NCBI RefSeq assembly: GCF_032362555.1
Contig: NC_083522.1
Span: forward strand, 7,232,001-7,296,000
DNA length: 64,000 bases
Reading direction: 5' to 3'
DNA from: Amyelois transitella
Taxonomy: Eukaryota > Arthropoda > Insecta > Lepidoptera > Pyralidae
The notes beneath the pieces were generated by a model. The model did no database searches. It saw nothing but the letters and a program-made list of their open reading frames with translations, and was not told the DNA's origin. Every line of letters starts with the position of its first letter. Position 1 is the first letter of the stretch. A program made the translations under genes and the position numbers. Positions 1 to 49,746 of this stretch are shown piece after piece.

Positions 1-95
1 CTGTGACACCGGAGGTCCCGGGTTCGAATCCCGGCCAGGGCATGATGAGCAACGAACTTTCTCTGATTGGCCTGGGTCTTGGATGTTTATCTTAT
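1..95 (+). repeat. tRNA-derived SINE, 5' part cut by window edge
   Basis: The first 45 bases hold a B-box-like RNA polymerase III promoter (GGTTCGAATCCC near 20-31) followed by a non-tRNA body with the phrase CTGGGTCTTGGATGTTTATC. The same phrase, slightly changed, follows the tRNA-like head at 60.0 kb, so the two are copies of one SINE family. A TATAGATA microsatellite (about 96-127) forms the tail. It is not a functional tRNA gene, because no acceptor stem partner is present. Confidence 0.7.
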
Positions 96-127
96 ATAGA
101 TATAGATAGATATATAGATAGATATTA

Positions 128-887
128 TTATAAAATAGTATCGTTGAGTTAGTATCTCGTAACACAAGTCTCGAACTTACTTCGAGGCTACCTCAATTCG
201 TGTAATTTATATTTTATAAGTGAGGACGCAACCGGGACTAACATCAGAGCGGTTAGTGCGAGTTTTACTCGATCAAACGCGTCGAGCACGAATTTGTATG
301 GAATTGCATTAGTTCCATCGCGTTACCACTAGGTGGCGCTGATCAAATCACATAAAAATTCGCGTTTACATGCTCGACGCGAATTTTTATGTGTGGAGAA
401 TGACGAACCATAGAATGGGAACAAAAACGGCATACGAACGCTGTTACAAACCGAAACAAAGCGTCCAAAACTCTTGCTTATAAAAAAAGTCATAACGCAC
501 TTATTGTGCACTTAATTATAAGTTACTCGGTACAAATACTACTTACATAATACGCAATTAGATTACGTTGCAGAACGGTAACAAGCGGGTAAGTGTTCGT
601 CACGCCCCCATCATTTCCTGGTTCCCGTAATTATGTGATACGGGTGATACGTAACATACTGCTGGATGGATGGATCAAGTTGGCACTTGTCTCTCTATAT
701 TAGGTACTCATTTTTTATTTACATGCTTATAGAAGTGACCGGTAAATGTGATGTCGTGAGTAATTTGCTTCTGAGATTTATTCGACGCAGAAAATTGCGT
801 GCAAATCAAAAAACGACAGAATTCCTGTAGTTTCAATTAAACAAACAAGTAGGTACAATAAATCCCTTTTTATTAGGTATTCCTTTC
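128..887. other. Intergenic stretch, no gene seen
   Basis: AT-rich sequence without a supportable exon. A fragment at about 220-240 (GAGGACGCAACCGGGACTAA) matches the 3' part of the SINE family found at 9.3 kb and 11.9 kb. The reading frames here are short and lack codon bias. Confidence 0.5.
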
Positions 888-1142
888 TATGCCGTGTGGT
901 TCCCGTCACCAATAGAAAAAAGAATAAGACCACTCCATCTCTTTCCCATGGATGTTGCAAAAGGCGACTAAATAATAGGCTTATAAACTTGGAATTCTTC
1001 TTTTAGGCGACAGGCTAGCAACCTGTCACTATATATAAATCTCAATTCTATCATTAAACCAAACAGCTGAACGTGGCCTATCAGTATTTCCAAGACTGTT
1101 GGCTCTGTCTACCCCGCAAGGGATATAGACCTGATTATATGT
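888..1142 (-). repeat. Lepidopteran GTAGACAGAGCC interspersed repeat
   Basis: Near full-length copy read in reverse, from CCGTGTGGTTCCCG through TCGCC-like and CAGCTGAACGTGGCC blocks to GTCTACCCCGCAAGGGATATAGAC. Other copies lie at 5811-6080, 29629-29850, 40085-40275, 51570-51740 and 52072-52325, with fragments elsewhere. It looks like a short non-coding interspersed element (SINE- or MITE-like). Confidence 0.8.
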
Positions 1143-2625
1143 ATTTTCTTACCCTTTCTATCAGGATACTGTAGACTAATTCGTTTTTAGCCACGTTCCC
1201 CATGCATTTCCGTTTGCCTACACCTTGGATATGTCGTAAGAGGTGCCTGAGGGAAAAGCCAGTGGACAATCGCCAGGAGAATGAGTAAGAAAGTTGTCAG
1301 TCCAGTGTTTTATTAAAATTAAAACAAGAAATTTTTCCAAGATTTAAAATTTTATTCAAATTGTATATTAACAAATGATCTTGTTACATGATCTTTTGAT
1401 AACATGGTAAAATCAATATCAGAAATAATTTTGCATGGTTGCTTTACTACTACTCACACATACAACACTTACTATACTAGTAGCAATGCTAGCTAGCTAA
1501 ATTATTTCTAAATGATTTTTGATATTAATTCATAATTTTTCATGACTTGCAATATTGGAATCAAGATTTAAAGGGAATTCATGACATTGAAACGGTAAAG
1601 ATTATATTTCTAAAAACCTAAGTAACTCAAACAAACAGATTAAATGATTTACACATAGCTACCTAATCGACCAAATTTATTGATTGTGATATGATATAAA
1701 AATTTGAGTAAAGTACTTATTTCTGACGGGAGTTAAACCCCAGAGTTAGAAACCATGTATGTAGATAATATTATCCAACCAATTTCATAAGTGGAGTAAG
1801 TTATCCTTGGGGAATTAACTACAAAGTAACAATTGTTCCCCATTCTATTTAGAAGATAAGACCACTGTTGTTAGCGTACTCTTTTTCATCTAACACGCAA
1901 AATAAAATTCATAGACAATATTCTATATTATTAAGTAAAAATTACATTCGAAATTAAACACTAATTATTTCTAACTTCTAGTCAAAATAACCGTTATATG
2001 CATGCATCTACCAAGTTGTGCAACTCGTTTCTTAGGTAAAACATAATTAAGATAACTTTTATACTGATGAGATTTAAATTATGATAGTTAATAGATTGTC
2101 GATCTTCATCTTCTGTTCTTCTAAAGTATGGATAAAAAAAAAGTTTTCTTTATAATATATTTTAAGATAACAGGGTTTACGTTACCAGGGATAATATGCG
2201 AGTCAACGGAACAACTCCAGGGCTCGAGACTACACCTTGAGACAAATGGAAAGAAAAATTTTAAACTTATAAAATCTACACAAAGATGAGAGAGAGAAAA
2301 AGACATTTATACTTACAAAAGAAATGTATCATCGTCATCTTTTCCCTCCCCTTATTCGGGCTTTGTGCAGGAATCTTCATAACAGTCTTATTTTCTTATT
2401 CTGCGTTAAATTGCAGCCAGCATAGCGAGGGCGCTTGTCTTATATGTACCTGAATAGGACAAACAATCTATGATCTCAATTTCACCTTTTTAGCCGCGTA
2501 ATTTACATTTTCATAACCATTTCTCAAAAATAGTTGAATTAAAAAAATACATTAGTTCTTAATTTAAATTACCGCTATCTATAAGGTCGTTTTATTTTAA
2601 ACGCGCGCCAAACGCAGCAGTTGAA
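1143..2625. other. Upstream region of the distal ALDH3 first exon
   Basis: AT-rich, no coding exon seen. About 1190-1290 looks like a degraded piece of an interspersed repeat. The last 30 bases before the ATG at 2626 are GC-rich (ACGCGCGCCAAACGCAGCAG) and are a plausible 5' UTR or core promoter; no TATA box is evident. Confidence 0.4.
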
Positions 2626-33066
<30,441 letters not shown>

Positions 33067-33881
33067 GACTTATTATTGCCTACATTGTTCGTTAAAGTTG
33101 TTGGTTGACGAATTGTGATAATTTTATAACTTAGCTGTTAAACTTTTGTTACATTCTTGCACATTACTTGCATTTATTATTTTATTCAGAGATATTCATA
33201 TGTTATTTTTTATTGATATTCTTTTGTATTAAAATAATTTTTATATAGTTATTTTTTATGAAACATGACACATTTTGATTAAACATGATTTTTAAGTTCT
33301 ATTTGTACATTCCATTAAAAACTGAACTGAAAAACACAAAGAGTTTTTTCTAAAAATTAATAGGTATTTTATTAAAGCAACTTTACCGAAAGAAAATAAT
33401 ACCCTACAATTAAAAAAAAACTGTAACATAACGAAATATAAATATATACGGGGCAGATTACACAGATTGAGTTAGCCTCAGCCTCAGATAAATATTTTAT
33501 TTGTATTCAATTTTAAGGCCTTGTTGTGCACTATGGCAAAGAACTTTGCTGTTTTTGTCATTCCTGTATAAGCCTTATTTCGGTGCCTTTACTAAGATAG
33601 AAACTAGATTGCTAAGATATTTCTATAATACAGCAATTCAAATAATGTTCTTTCGGAAAACAAACAGTTTAATAATCAAAACAAAAAAACGGTGCACTAG
33701 TATTTCGAGCAGACTGTACTTATAAGTTTAATAGATTTGTATACAACAGTTGTATAGTTGGGTAGGTAGGTACCTATAGTTAAAGCTATTGTGAAATTAT
33801 AGCATTGTGGCTTAATTCGTCATGTGACTTACATAAATATTTTTTCAGTAAGCCCTAATGTTATTGTGTAAAATGGTTGAT

Positions 33882-33887
33882 AATAAA
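33882..33887 (+). terminator. Poly(A) signal AATAAA, candidate for ALDH3 isoform B
   Basis: An AATAAA about 815 bases downstream of the isoform B stop, within GATAATAAATAAGTTATTC. Weaker candidates occur upstream (ATTAAA near 33278). Confidence 0.4.
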
Positions 33888-35991
<2,104 letters not shown>

Positions 35992-36193
35992 TTGTGCTTG
36001 TGGCGTATAAAGAATAAGCGTAAATGCCTTAAACAATTGTAGTCGGGGGAGTTCAGGCCCCGCCTTGGTGGCCCTCAGGAATTTTGTGCTATCAAGTTAT
36101 ATAATTGAGTAGCGTCTTTATCTATAGGTGTATTCCTCGACCGGTGTTATCACCGAGACTTGTTAAGTTCGGTATTTTGTATTTTAATTTTTC

Positions 36194-36199
36194 AATAAA
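36194..36199 (+). terminator. Poly(A) signal AATAAA, Rho1
   Basis: AATAAA in TTTTTCAATAAAATAGTGAT, 203 bases after the stop; a GT/T-rich stretch (ATTGTGTAGGATGTTTATTT) follows. A second AATAAA at 36417-36422 could serve a longer 3' UTR. Confidence 0.6.
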
Positions 36200-36691
36200 A
36201 TAGTGATGTATAAATTGTGTAGGATGTTTATTTGACTATGGAGCGTGAGCCCCATCTATTAGCCAAGTGCCTGTCAAGTAGACACGGCCTGGGAAGCCTG
36301 CGACACCTGGCTTCCCGGAGCTTGATCACCAGCTCATGGTTCCGTAGGACATGATTTTTTTAAAGTAATTGTGTGAAATTTTAACTTTCCATATTGCATG
36401 ATTATAATTTATTAGTAATAAAGGAACCCCATGTTTTAATAATTCTTTACTAGACTCTTTTTGACTTTTATAAAAATTAATACCGCATTTATGCATCAGA
36501 GGTGTTTAGGATGGGCAAATATTTAAGTTAAATAAAAAAAAATCATCTATGTTATGTTTATTAGTATTGTAAGTACAAAATTATCTTGAAATATACATTA
36601 ATTAACATAATATTAGACTTCCTTTTATAATTTAAGATATTTTGGATCTATTCCAATTACAAATTTATTAACTAATCATTGACTGTTTCAA

Positions 36692-39600
36692 TTAGGAACT
36701 CCTTGACATTTTCAATAGCTGTAGGGGGTTGAAGCGCCTCCGGGGAGCAGACATGAGCTGCCGCTGGTGGCGGGTGGTGGTGGTTCGGTAGGGGACGGCC
36801 ACGCCCTCGGGCAGGTGGCGCTCCTGGCCCCGCAGCTCGGGCGCCCAGTCCGCATACACCAGCGTGTTGACAGAGGCCAGCTGTCGACACGGCGTGATGA
36901 TGTAAACCTTTTCGCGCTCGTAATCAATGCCCCGGACGAGACCTGCAACAACGTTAGTGTATGCACTTATCAGTTAATCAGCATTTTATTGTTGCAATTT
37001 AATTGATAACTTTGTATGGATGAATTTTAATCAGTAACAATAATAGAAATGGTACGGTGAAATAAGTTTGCGCTGTGTTTGCGAGTCGGCGCGCGTATAA
37101 AATCACTTCTTGACGCGCTTACGTCATTGCCTCGAATGTTGATGATTCATTGGAAATCGTTTATTTTCTCATAATGTTGAAGGGTCATGCCTTTATCTAG
37201 TGCCTTGTACACAAAACTTTAAATTAGAATTTAATTTAATAATTATTAGCACTAAAATTTAATATTTTAAAATAATGAAAACAATACGTAGGTACATAAT
37301 CGTAGCAATAGTATTCAAAATATTTTGTTTCAAATGAGAACCTTTCGGCGGCTTTACCAGAGGTATCCTAAGTCTATTGACTTCCTAAAGATCAATAAGC
37401 AGGCTAAAAAAGTTCATTTCATGTAACATCGAGCAGTAATGTAGGTACCTTTTTTTTTCCAGAAAATTTCAATAGTGGCTTGACTTTTATGAAGAAATTT
37501 AAATCGTATGTTTAACCTATACGTGAAAAACAAAGTAATCAGCTGACTAGAACTAAGTATAAAATTAATTACAAGTCATTATCATAAAAACGATCAAAAG
37601 TTGGATCATCCATATCGTTGCAAAGATAATCCTACGATTTTGGCAATGCCCTGCTGTCAATAGAACATCTGAAGCCGGCCCGAGAGACAATTCTGACCCT
37701 CACAAAAAACTATACATATATAGATGAATTCCTTACTTTACAACATGCATTTGGCAAGCAATGGAGTGGTACTTTCAAAAGTTCCAGGAACCATACGGTA
37801 CAAACTGCCTTTTCTGTTGATACTAATAAAATACAGAATTAATTCAGTTTTGGGTTGAAAATAATTACCGTGTCCATAGCACAGCAGCGGTTTATCTCTG
37901 AGAGTAAACACGGCGACGTCACCGCGCGGCAGGTGACACAACGCGACCACTTTCCCGTTGATCACCTTCAGGGCCGCTTCGGGCGCCACTCGCACGTTGA
38001 AGCCGACTTGGAGCTCGCGAAAATTCACCCTGGGAAAAAATTAATGTAATTTGAATTGAAACAATGATACTTGGCCTCGGTTACATTCTTTCTCATATTA
38101 TCCTGGATGGTGGGTATAATAAAGCCTTGGGCTCTCGCAAGGTTCTATTATGCCCACTATCCATGATTGGGGGAAAGTCATGATACACCCATCTCACTCC
38201 CGAAGTAATAGAATAACGGAATAAACTTTTCCACCTACCGATAACATTGATTAGTCGCCTCTTACAACATCCAGGGAAAGAGATGAAGTGAAAGCTCTTT
38301 AGTAAAGTTTTAAAGAGAAAACAACCTATCAACTATATTACTGGACCGATTTTGATAAATTCATCAAATAGTCGATTAAGGCATTGGCTACTTTAATTGC
38401 TGAAAACCCCACAAAAACAAAGCCCCGGGCAAAAACCACACACAAGACAAAAACAACGTAGGAGTGAGACTGGTTTACGTGGCACATAGTACGTCGAGTC
38501 GCCCAGTCTCCAATTTCTAATTATAACTTCTCAATGAAACTCGTGAATGAAACAGTCACTGTGGTGGTTTTACACAAATCGTACGCGAGAGAAATCTATA
38601 ATATTGTAATTAGAAAATTTGTCTATTTATTACGCTTTCGCGGTTAAACCGCTGAACCGATTTTTACGCAATTTGCATTGGAGATAGATAAAGAACAGAA
38701 GTAAAACGTAGGGTATGTATTCCGCGAGCGAATTCCGGGGTCGCAAGCAGCTAGTAAAAATCAAAGATTCAAACAACAAATCACAACAATTTTGTATCCT
38801 TGAAGGCTGCGATAAACACGAGGCGTAAGATTACTTTAGCCCTTGAAATTCCCGTGGGAGCAAAGCTTAAATACTACAATTATTATAGGTGACGAATTAA
38901 CCAGTTTATCTCCAATCGTACTTATGAGTCACGCTATTCCGGGATGCTTGCTTTGTCATATTATTCGTCATTTGCAAACAATTATCACGATAAGTTTGGC
39001 TTTATTTGAAGTCGTTTAAAAAATAGTGCTACGTTATAAATAATTAGTTCACGCCTTTTTACCGAGGCATATCTGGCATAACATTAGAAAAAATCTAGGC
39101 ATTTCTTGATTCACATACGTCCTTAACCCTTACGAAGTGGACAGAGTCCCTAGAAAAGGCCACGTTTACATCGATAGCTCGATGATATAATTCATAAAAA
39201 TTTTATGTTTACCTCGAGCAAAATTATAAACAAGATGCCATGGATGGGATTCAAAGAGATTAATCATCGATCATTTTCGAAAAGAAGGACGATTTGTTTG
39301 TTTCGGATACTTTTCCAGCGGTATTGTGTCTACAGATGTTTCGTCGTAAGGCAGAAATAACAACTCACAATATTTTTCCTCGCTGTAAGTAGAAACATGC
39401 AGTGTGTGGTTTTCAATTTTAAAAACTTACTCGTATGGCGTAATTCCTAGAAGCGCCTTCTCTTCGCGAGCCCTTAGCAGGTCTCCGAAATACGCTAAGT
39501 AATTCAGATATCTTTCATCCCTGGGCGCCAAAGAGAAGTCTTTCTTCCCCACTACCTCCAAACTATCGCACAAAAAAAATGAATATTCCAGAGCTTCTGG

Positions 39601-42359
39601 TACCGGTACATGTTTGAATAAAGAATCATTTTTGAATTCTTCATTATAAATGTTCTTTATTGTGCCAGGATTCAAATAACATTGGAATCTCTTTTTGGCG
39701 GCTTTTGAATCTATTTGGAGTAGGAACGTGGGTTGTGTGTGCATTATTGTGTGGGTAATGAATTTGAGTCCCATTGCGTTGCACATTCCCATCGTGTTTA
39801 CGATCCACGGCATGCGCTGGTAGGCCTCGTGTTCGCGGCAGTGGGTAACGAGTTCGGCGACGGCGGCCGCGTAACGTCTCGGGTTGTCCATTGTGTTGAT
39901 CATGCCTAAGTACAACATCCTGAAAGAATGAGGTTTATTGAATGATTGTTGCAAATAGTGTCCATATTGCGTAGAAATAAAAGGGAACTTGTCCAATGTA
40001 TCATTAAGAAATGTTTTTGTGTCTCTTAATATTCAGTGTACTCAATCTTAAAAGACTTATTGTATATCTTTTAAGAGTGAGTACACATAGTCACATCTAT
40101 ATCCCTTGTAAGATAAACAGAGCCAAAGGTCTTGAAAAGACTGAAAGGCCACATTTAGCTGTATGGTTTATGATGGAATTAGGGTTCAAATAGTGACAAG
40201 TTGCTAGCCCATCACCTACAAGATGAATCCCAAGTTTATAGGCCTATCGCTTAGTCGCCTTTTGACTTCAATGGGTGGGTAAGTAGTTAAAATTTCATCT
40301 AAATCCAATATATGGTATTCCTGATATGGTAGTGCAAGCAAAAGTAGGAAAACAAGTGTACAGAGGAGTAAACAAACAAATATAGTTATTCAAACGTACT
40401 TGTCCGGTTTTTGGAGATGAGTGAAATTAGGTCCAAGTAGTGGCTTAGTGACCACAGTGGCTGACACACTTCCAGCCACTGTGAACTCTGCCTGCCCCGG
40501 GTCCAGGTCTACGACCAGCACTGGCCCTTGACTCAGCAGTCGGTTCACACTGTATCTGAGGAATGTAGATTTACCCACACCTTTCCCTCCACATACAATG
40601 CCTCTGCTTCGTTCATCTGAAATGCAATGGTAATTGTTATACATATATTTCAATCAATACAAAAATATAGGTACATGTTAAGAAGACAAATTATACAGAT
40701 TTTAATTAGCCTCGAAAAATTATTTATATTTAGACTATCATAATGTCCCATCTGTCTCAATACCAAAATTTTCAATATGTCCCAGCAGTTTGACATGTTT
40801 ATAAAAGTATAATTTTCCCAACTGAATAAGATAAAAATTAACAGATAAAAAGAATGCTTACAGAAAGATCTATCAAAAGCTTGACTCCAACTGGCATTTT
40901 CTTCAAAACACTTCCACGGTCCTGTAAGATAGAGTGAGCAACGGAGGATCTCCGATGCTTGACGCAAACAGTTGTCAATTTGCCTATTTACTTTACTAAA
41001 CAAATCTGTTAATTCAAAATTATTTTCTACAAAGTCCATTTGCTTGCATTTCAGAGATGTCATACAGACAACACCATCTGATGCTCCGATGGATGTTACA
41101 ATTTCTTCAGCTTCGTAAACTGAAAGTCCTGATGATGTCAGCTTACCAAAAAGTCCATAGTAAGAGTTCTCACTATTAACTGTTCTTAAACAATGAGCAT
41201 AATTATAATTCGGTGCATACACTTTATAAACTTCATCTTTCAACTTATACCCAAAAATTTCTAAACTACCACCCAGCGCTTGAATATTTATTTTACCATG
41301 AATGTACAATTTCGCTGGATGTTTCATAACAAATATACAACAATTTCTGGCATAGTAGACTTTGACAGATTCTACAAGTTCCTCTGAAAATTCCAATGAA
41401 GAATCAAGTGCCATTTCTGAATCGAGAGTGTCATCACGTAATGCAGATTCATTGGCAATAGAAGGAGAATAATCTGATAAATCAAAGTCACCATCTTTAG
41501 CTATAACTTCATTATCTGATTGAATATCTATGTCAGTAACTACAATATTTTCACTTACTTCCACAGGAAACATAGTTTCATTAGATGTGTTAATAGTTTG
41601 AATGTCTGACGGCATATTTCTAACAGTGGAATGTCTGTAGTTACCCAATAAATCATTCAAACTCTGATTGGACATTTCTGTGGCAGAAACTGATACAAAT
41701 GGCGAAGAAACTGTTGAACTAGCATCTGAATCTTCATGGCCATCAGTCTCCATTTGGTCATCTATCCTAAATTCTGGAGGAATTTTCTTTATTGCCTTCT
41801 TTTTGGTTGGTACTTTTTTGTTTAATCTTTGTAATATTTTCGAGGCCAATGCCCCATCAGCATCAAACTGTGCTGTAGAGGTTTCCAAATCAACCTCTGT
41901 GGCTGTGTCTGTTGTAGAACCAAACATGCCATAATCACTTGATGTATTACTACTCGTATCCTCTGACAATGAATCTAAGGTATCATTGCATTCTGAAATG
42001 GAGTCCATCTCCAAGCTACTGCCTATACTTGCACTTGAATCTTTAAATTCTTCATCATCTTTGCTATGTTCCAACTCAGCTAAAGGCTTGTCCTCTTGAG
42101 ACTCATGACCACGGCTGACATCTCCCTCGTTGCTCGAGTTGCTTAGATTTAAATCCGAAAAACCGCTTACTGAACTTGAATCGTCTAGAAGTCGGTGTGG
42201 GTCTAAATTTAAGTTCTCGCTCTTCATGATAAGTTGGTTGTCATTCTGCTTGTAACCTTCCAACATCAGTTTCAGCTTCTTCTTTACAGTTTCCTCAGAC
42301 TTTGTGTCTTTCTTCACAGGTTCATTCTTCGAAATGTGCGCCTTTTCAAAGAAGTCCAT
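36692..42359 (-). CDS. NOL9: NOL9/Grc3 polynucleotide 5'-hydroxyl kinase
   Basis: A nucleolar 5'-OH RNA kinase needed for ITS2 processing in pre-rRNA (known role of the Grc3/NOL9 family). Exons on minus: 42359-40862, 40616-40400, 39919-39431, 38029-37869, 36942-36692; phases agree, 871 aa. The first exon encodes a long acidic, Ser/Asp/Glu-rich region (about residues 1-330) and then the N-terminal domain (VKVYYARNCCIFVMKHPAKL onward). Exon 2 carries Walker A GGKGVGKST and the DLDPGQAEF block with a conserved LLGPNFTH. Exon 3 has GMINTMDNPRRY and the VNTMGMCNAMGL segment typical of the Clp1/Grc3 fold. The last exon ends RRRFNPLQLLKMSRSS. It is convergent with Rho1, and a minus-strand AATAAA at 36562-36557 is a likely poly(A) signal. 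Introns hold repeats. Confidence 0.93.
38105..38163. repeat. Hairpin repeat in NOL9 intron
   Basis: GGATGGTGGGTATAATAAAG with CCTTG and the inverted CAAGG, then TTCTATTATGCCCACTATCC, form arms of about 25 bp around an 8-base loop. The flanks (TTAGTCGCCTCTTACAACAT then CCAGGGAAAGAGATG, to about 38285) resemble part of the GTAGACAGAGCC repeat. Confidence 0.7.
38560..38760 (+). mobile_element. Helitron- or RTE-like 3' end in NOL9 intron
   Basis: Contains TCGCGGTTAAACCGCTGAAC, CGATTTTTACGCAATTTGC and ends TCGCAAGCAGCTAGTAAAAA, a 3' end type common in Lepidoptera. The stretch 38764-39430 has no exon. Confidence 0.5.
40085..40275 (+). repeat. GTAGACAGAGCC repeat, diverged copy
   Basis: ATCTATATCCCTTGTAAGAT, AAACAGAGCCAAAGGTCTTG, AAATAGTGACAAGTTGCTAG, TCGCTTAGTCGCCTTTTGAC. 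It lies in the NOL9 intron between exons 2 and 3. Confidence 0.75.
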
Positions 42360-43234
42360 TTCTACTTATTTAATAACAGTAATAGATACACTATTTCGTC
42401 AAGAAGCTGTAATAGGATGATTATGTTGTACTTCACGTTGAGGTTTAATTAATTATCTCGGATTTATAACAAATAAAATATAAAATTAAAATTATTTTAA
42501 AAAATAGACAAACGTGCGTGATTATTCTTGACATTGATTTATTTATGAGTTTATGACAGTGACAGGCAAAGGACGACGATTGAAATCTTGGATATTTTTC
42601 AAACTCGACAAAGACATAGACAAAAATTTATTTACTAAACATTCAACATTGGCAAAATCAAATTAAAAGTGTAAATTATACGCGTTATTCTGATAAATAA
42701 TTTAAAGGAATATTATAAGGAGGTAAAAATTTGTGAGTTTGTATATTTGAGGCGGATAATCTCCGAAGACACCCACCGATTTTAAAAATTCTTTATCTAA
42801 GGCATAAACTTTTTCTCTCTCATCTCTGCGTGTTCCCGGTTGCACCTTCCACACAGTGTCTCGGGTCTGTCTTCAGACTTTTCTCTGTGTACTTGATCCA
42901 AAAACAAAACACACTTTGGAACATTGCCATATACGGATGCGAAGCGTGGATAATGAAGCAAAAAGGTAAAGAAATGATAGTAGCATTTGTAGGGAAAATG
43001 ATAGGCCATATAATCCGACATGACGAATTTTTATATTTTATACTAAAGGAAAAAAAATTTTTGTTCAAACAATGAGTAACCTCCCATAAAACATGTTAAA
43101 TAGCGTAAATAACGTTTTTTACATACTAAGGCCGACAGTAAGAAATCGCATGGGTAACTTAATGGTACAAAATGGCAAAATTAAAAGAAATGGTTGGACG
43201 ACGTATAAAACAACACCAGACTATTTAAAGATGT
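42360..43234. other. Region between NOL9 start and ATP synthase alpha end, with a LINE relic
   Basis: 42360-42720 is the AT-rich NOL9 upstream region. About 42918-43040 on plus encodes AIYGCEAWIMKQKGKEMI, then GKMIGHIIRHDEF, which looks like a decayed C-terminal part of a LINE reverse transcriptase (YG-E-W and G-H-RHD landmarks). A minus-strand AATAAA (43240-43235) is the likely poly(A) signal of ATP synthase alpha. Confidence 0.45.
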
Positions 43235-43503
43235 TTTATTAATATATAACCACTCCTGACATTTCCGAGATAAATACATTCCATGATTGTATCAACATTC
43301 AATACAGTCCATACGAATGATAACTACTACACGCCTAGCGGAAACACCGTCCGATCTACGGGCGCATGTTTCCGTTAGTCGATAACTTAACATTGTAGAT
43401 TGTTCGGCGCGACGCTGTGTTGCCAGTTAATTTAGACGATTTATCCTAAGCTTTCAGCGCAGTGTCGTGTCGAAGGGTATTTTCGATTTAAAGGCTAGGC
43501 TCT

Positions 43504-49001
<5,498 letters not shown>

Positions 49002-49746
49002 TTTCACGAAATATTATTTTTATGGCAGGTCTCAAAGCCCAAGTGGTTCTCCGCTCGTCTCTCGTTGCGGTAGAACCGGAAGTGACACAATCGATATTTG
49101 TCTGTGGTTCATGCGCAGTGATATTTCTGTTTAGAAATCAAAATATGAAGTATCTAACTCAATTTTTTTTATTGAAATATTTTTTTGAATTAAAGAGATA
49201 ATTTCCTATCGATTGTCTAATTATAAGTAGGAATATCTTTTTCTAATTAAAATCATTAATTGAAAAACAATATCTGCAAATTTTTCGTAACAAACATTTT
49301 GAGCGAAAGTTGGATATCAGTCGTGTTGCCAGAATAACATGAAAAAACTCAGATTATTTATAGGTGTATCTCTACATACCAACGTTTACAATTTTTATTT
49401 CATATTCATATCTTTTCCACAAGGTAGAAATGTCTATTTATTAGTCAAAATTGGTTGATAAAACCGGTTTTTTTTTTCTTTTATAGAGGTAAATTCTTTT
49501 GCGTGAAACTTTCGTAAAGACAAAAATAAAGTCTATGGTCAAACAAATGTCAGCCAGCTGATGTTGACATTTTTTTGTTTGATGGTTGGTTGTCAGACAG
49601 ATTGTTGATTATATTTCTACTATTTTCTGCGATATGATGTGATGATGATTTTGAATACATTAACTAGTTGTTTTCGCGGTTATAATATACATCTTTATCA
49701 TAATTCTTTGACAAATACGGTTCAATGAACATTTGCCTTAAGTGTA
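49002..49746. promoter_or_regulatory. Shared divergent promoter region, ATP synthase alpha / PXK
   Basis: The two start codons are 745 bp apart on opposite strands. Near the ATP synthase side is CGGTAGAACCGGAAGTGACA (about 49066-49085), holding an ETS/GABP-type CCGGAAGT, followed by AATCGATATT (about 49091) and CCTATCGATTG (about 49205), which resemble DREF sites. The motif roles are inference from known promoter elements; no TATA box is clear. Confidence 0.5.

Noticed and set aside
36712-37006. Open frames overlapping the last NOL9 exon on both strands
   Set aside because: GC-rich shadows of the true NOL9 frame; only one frame joins in phase to the upstream exon and continues the family.
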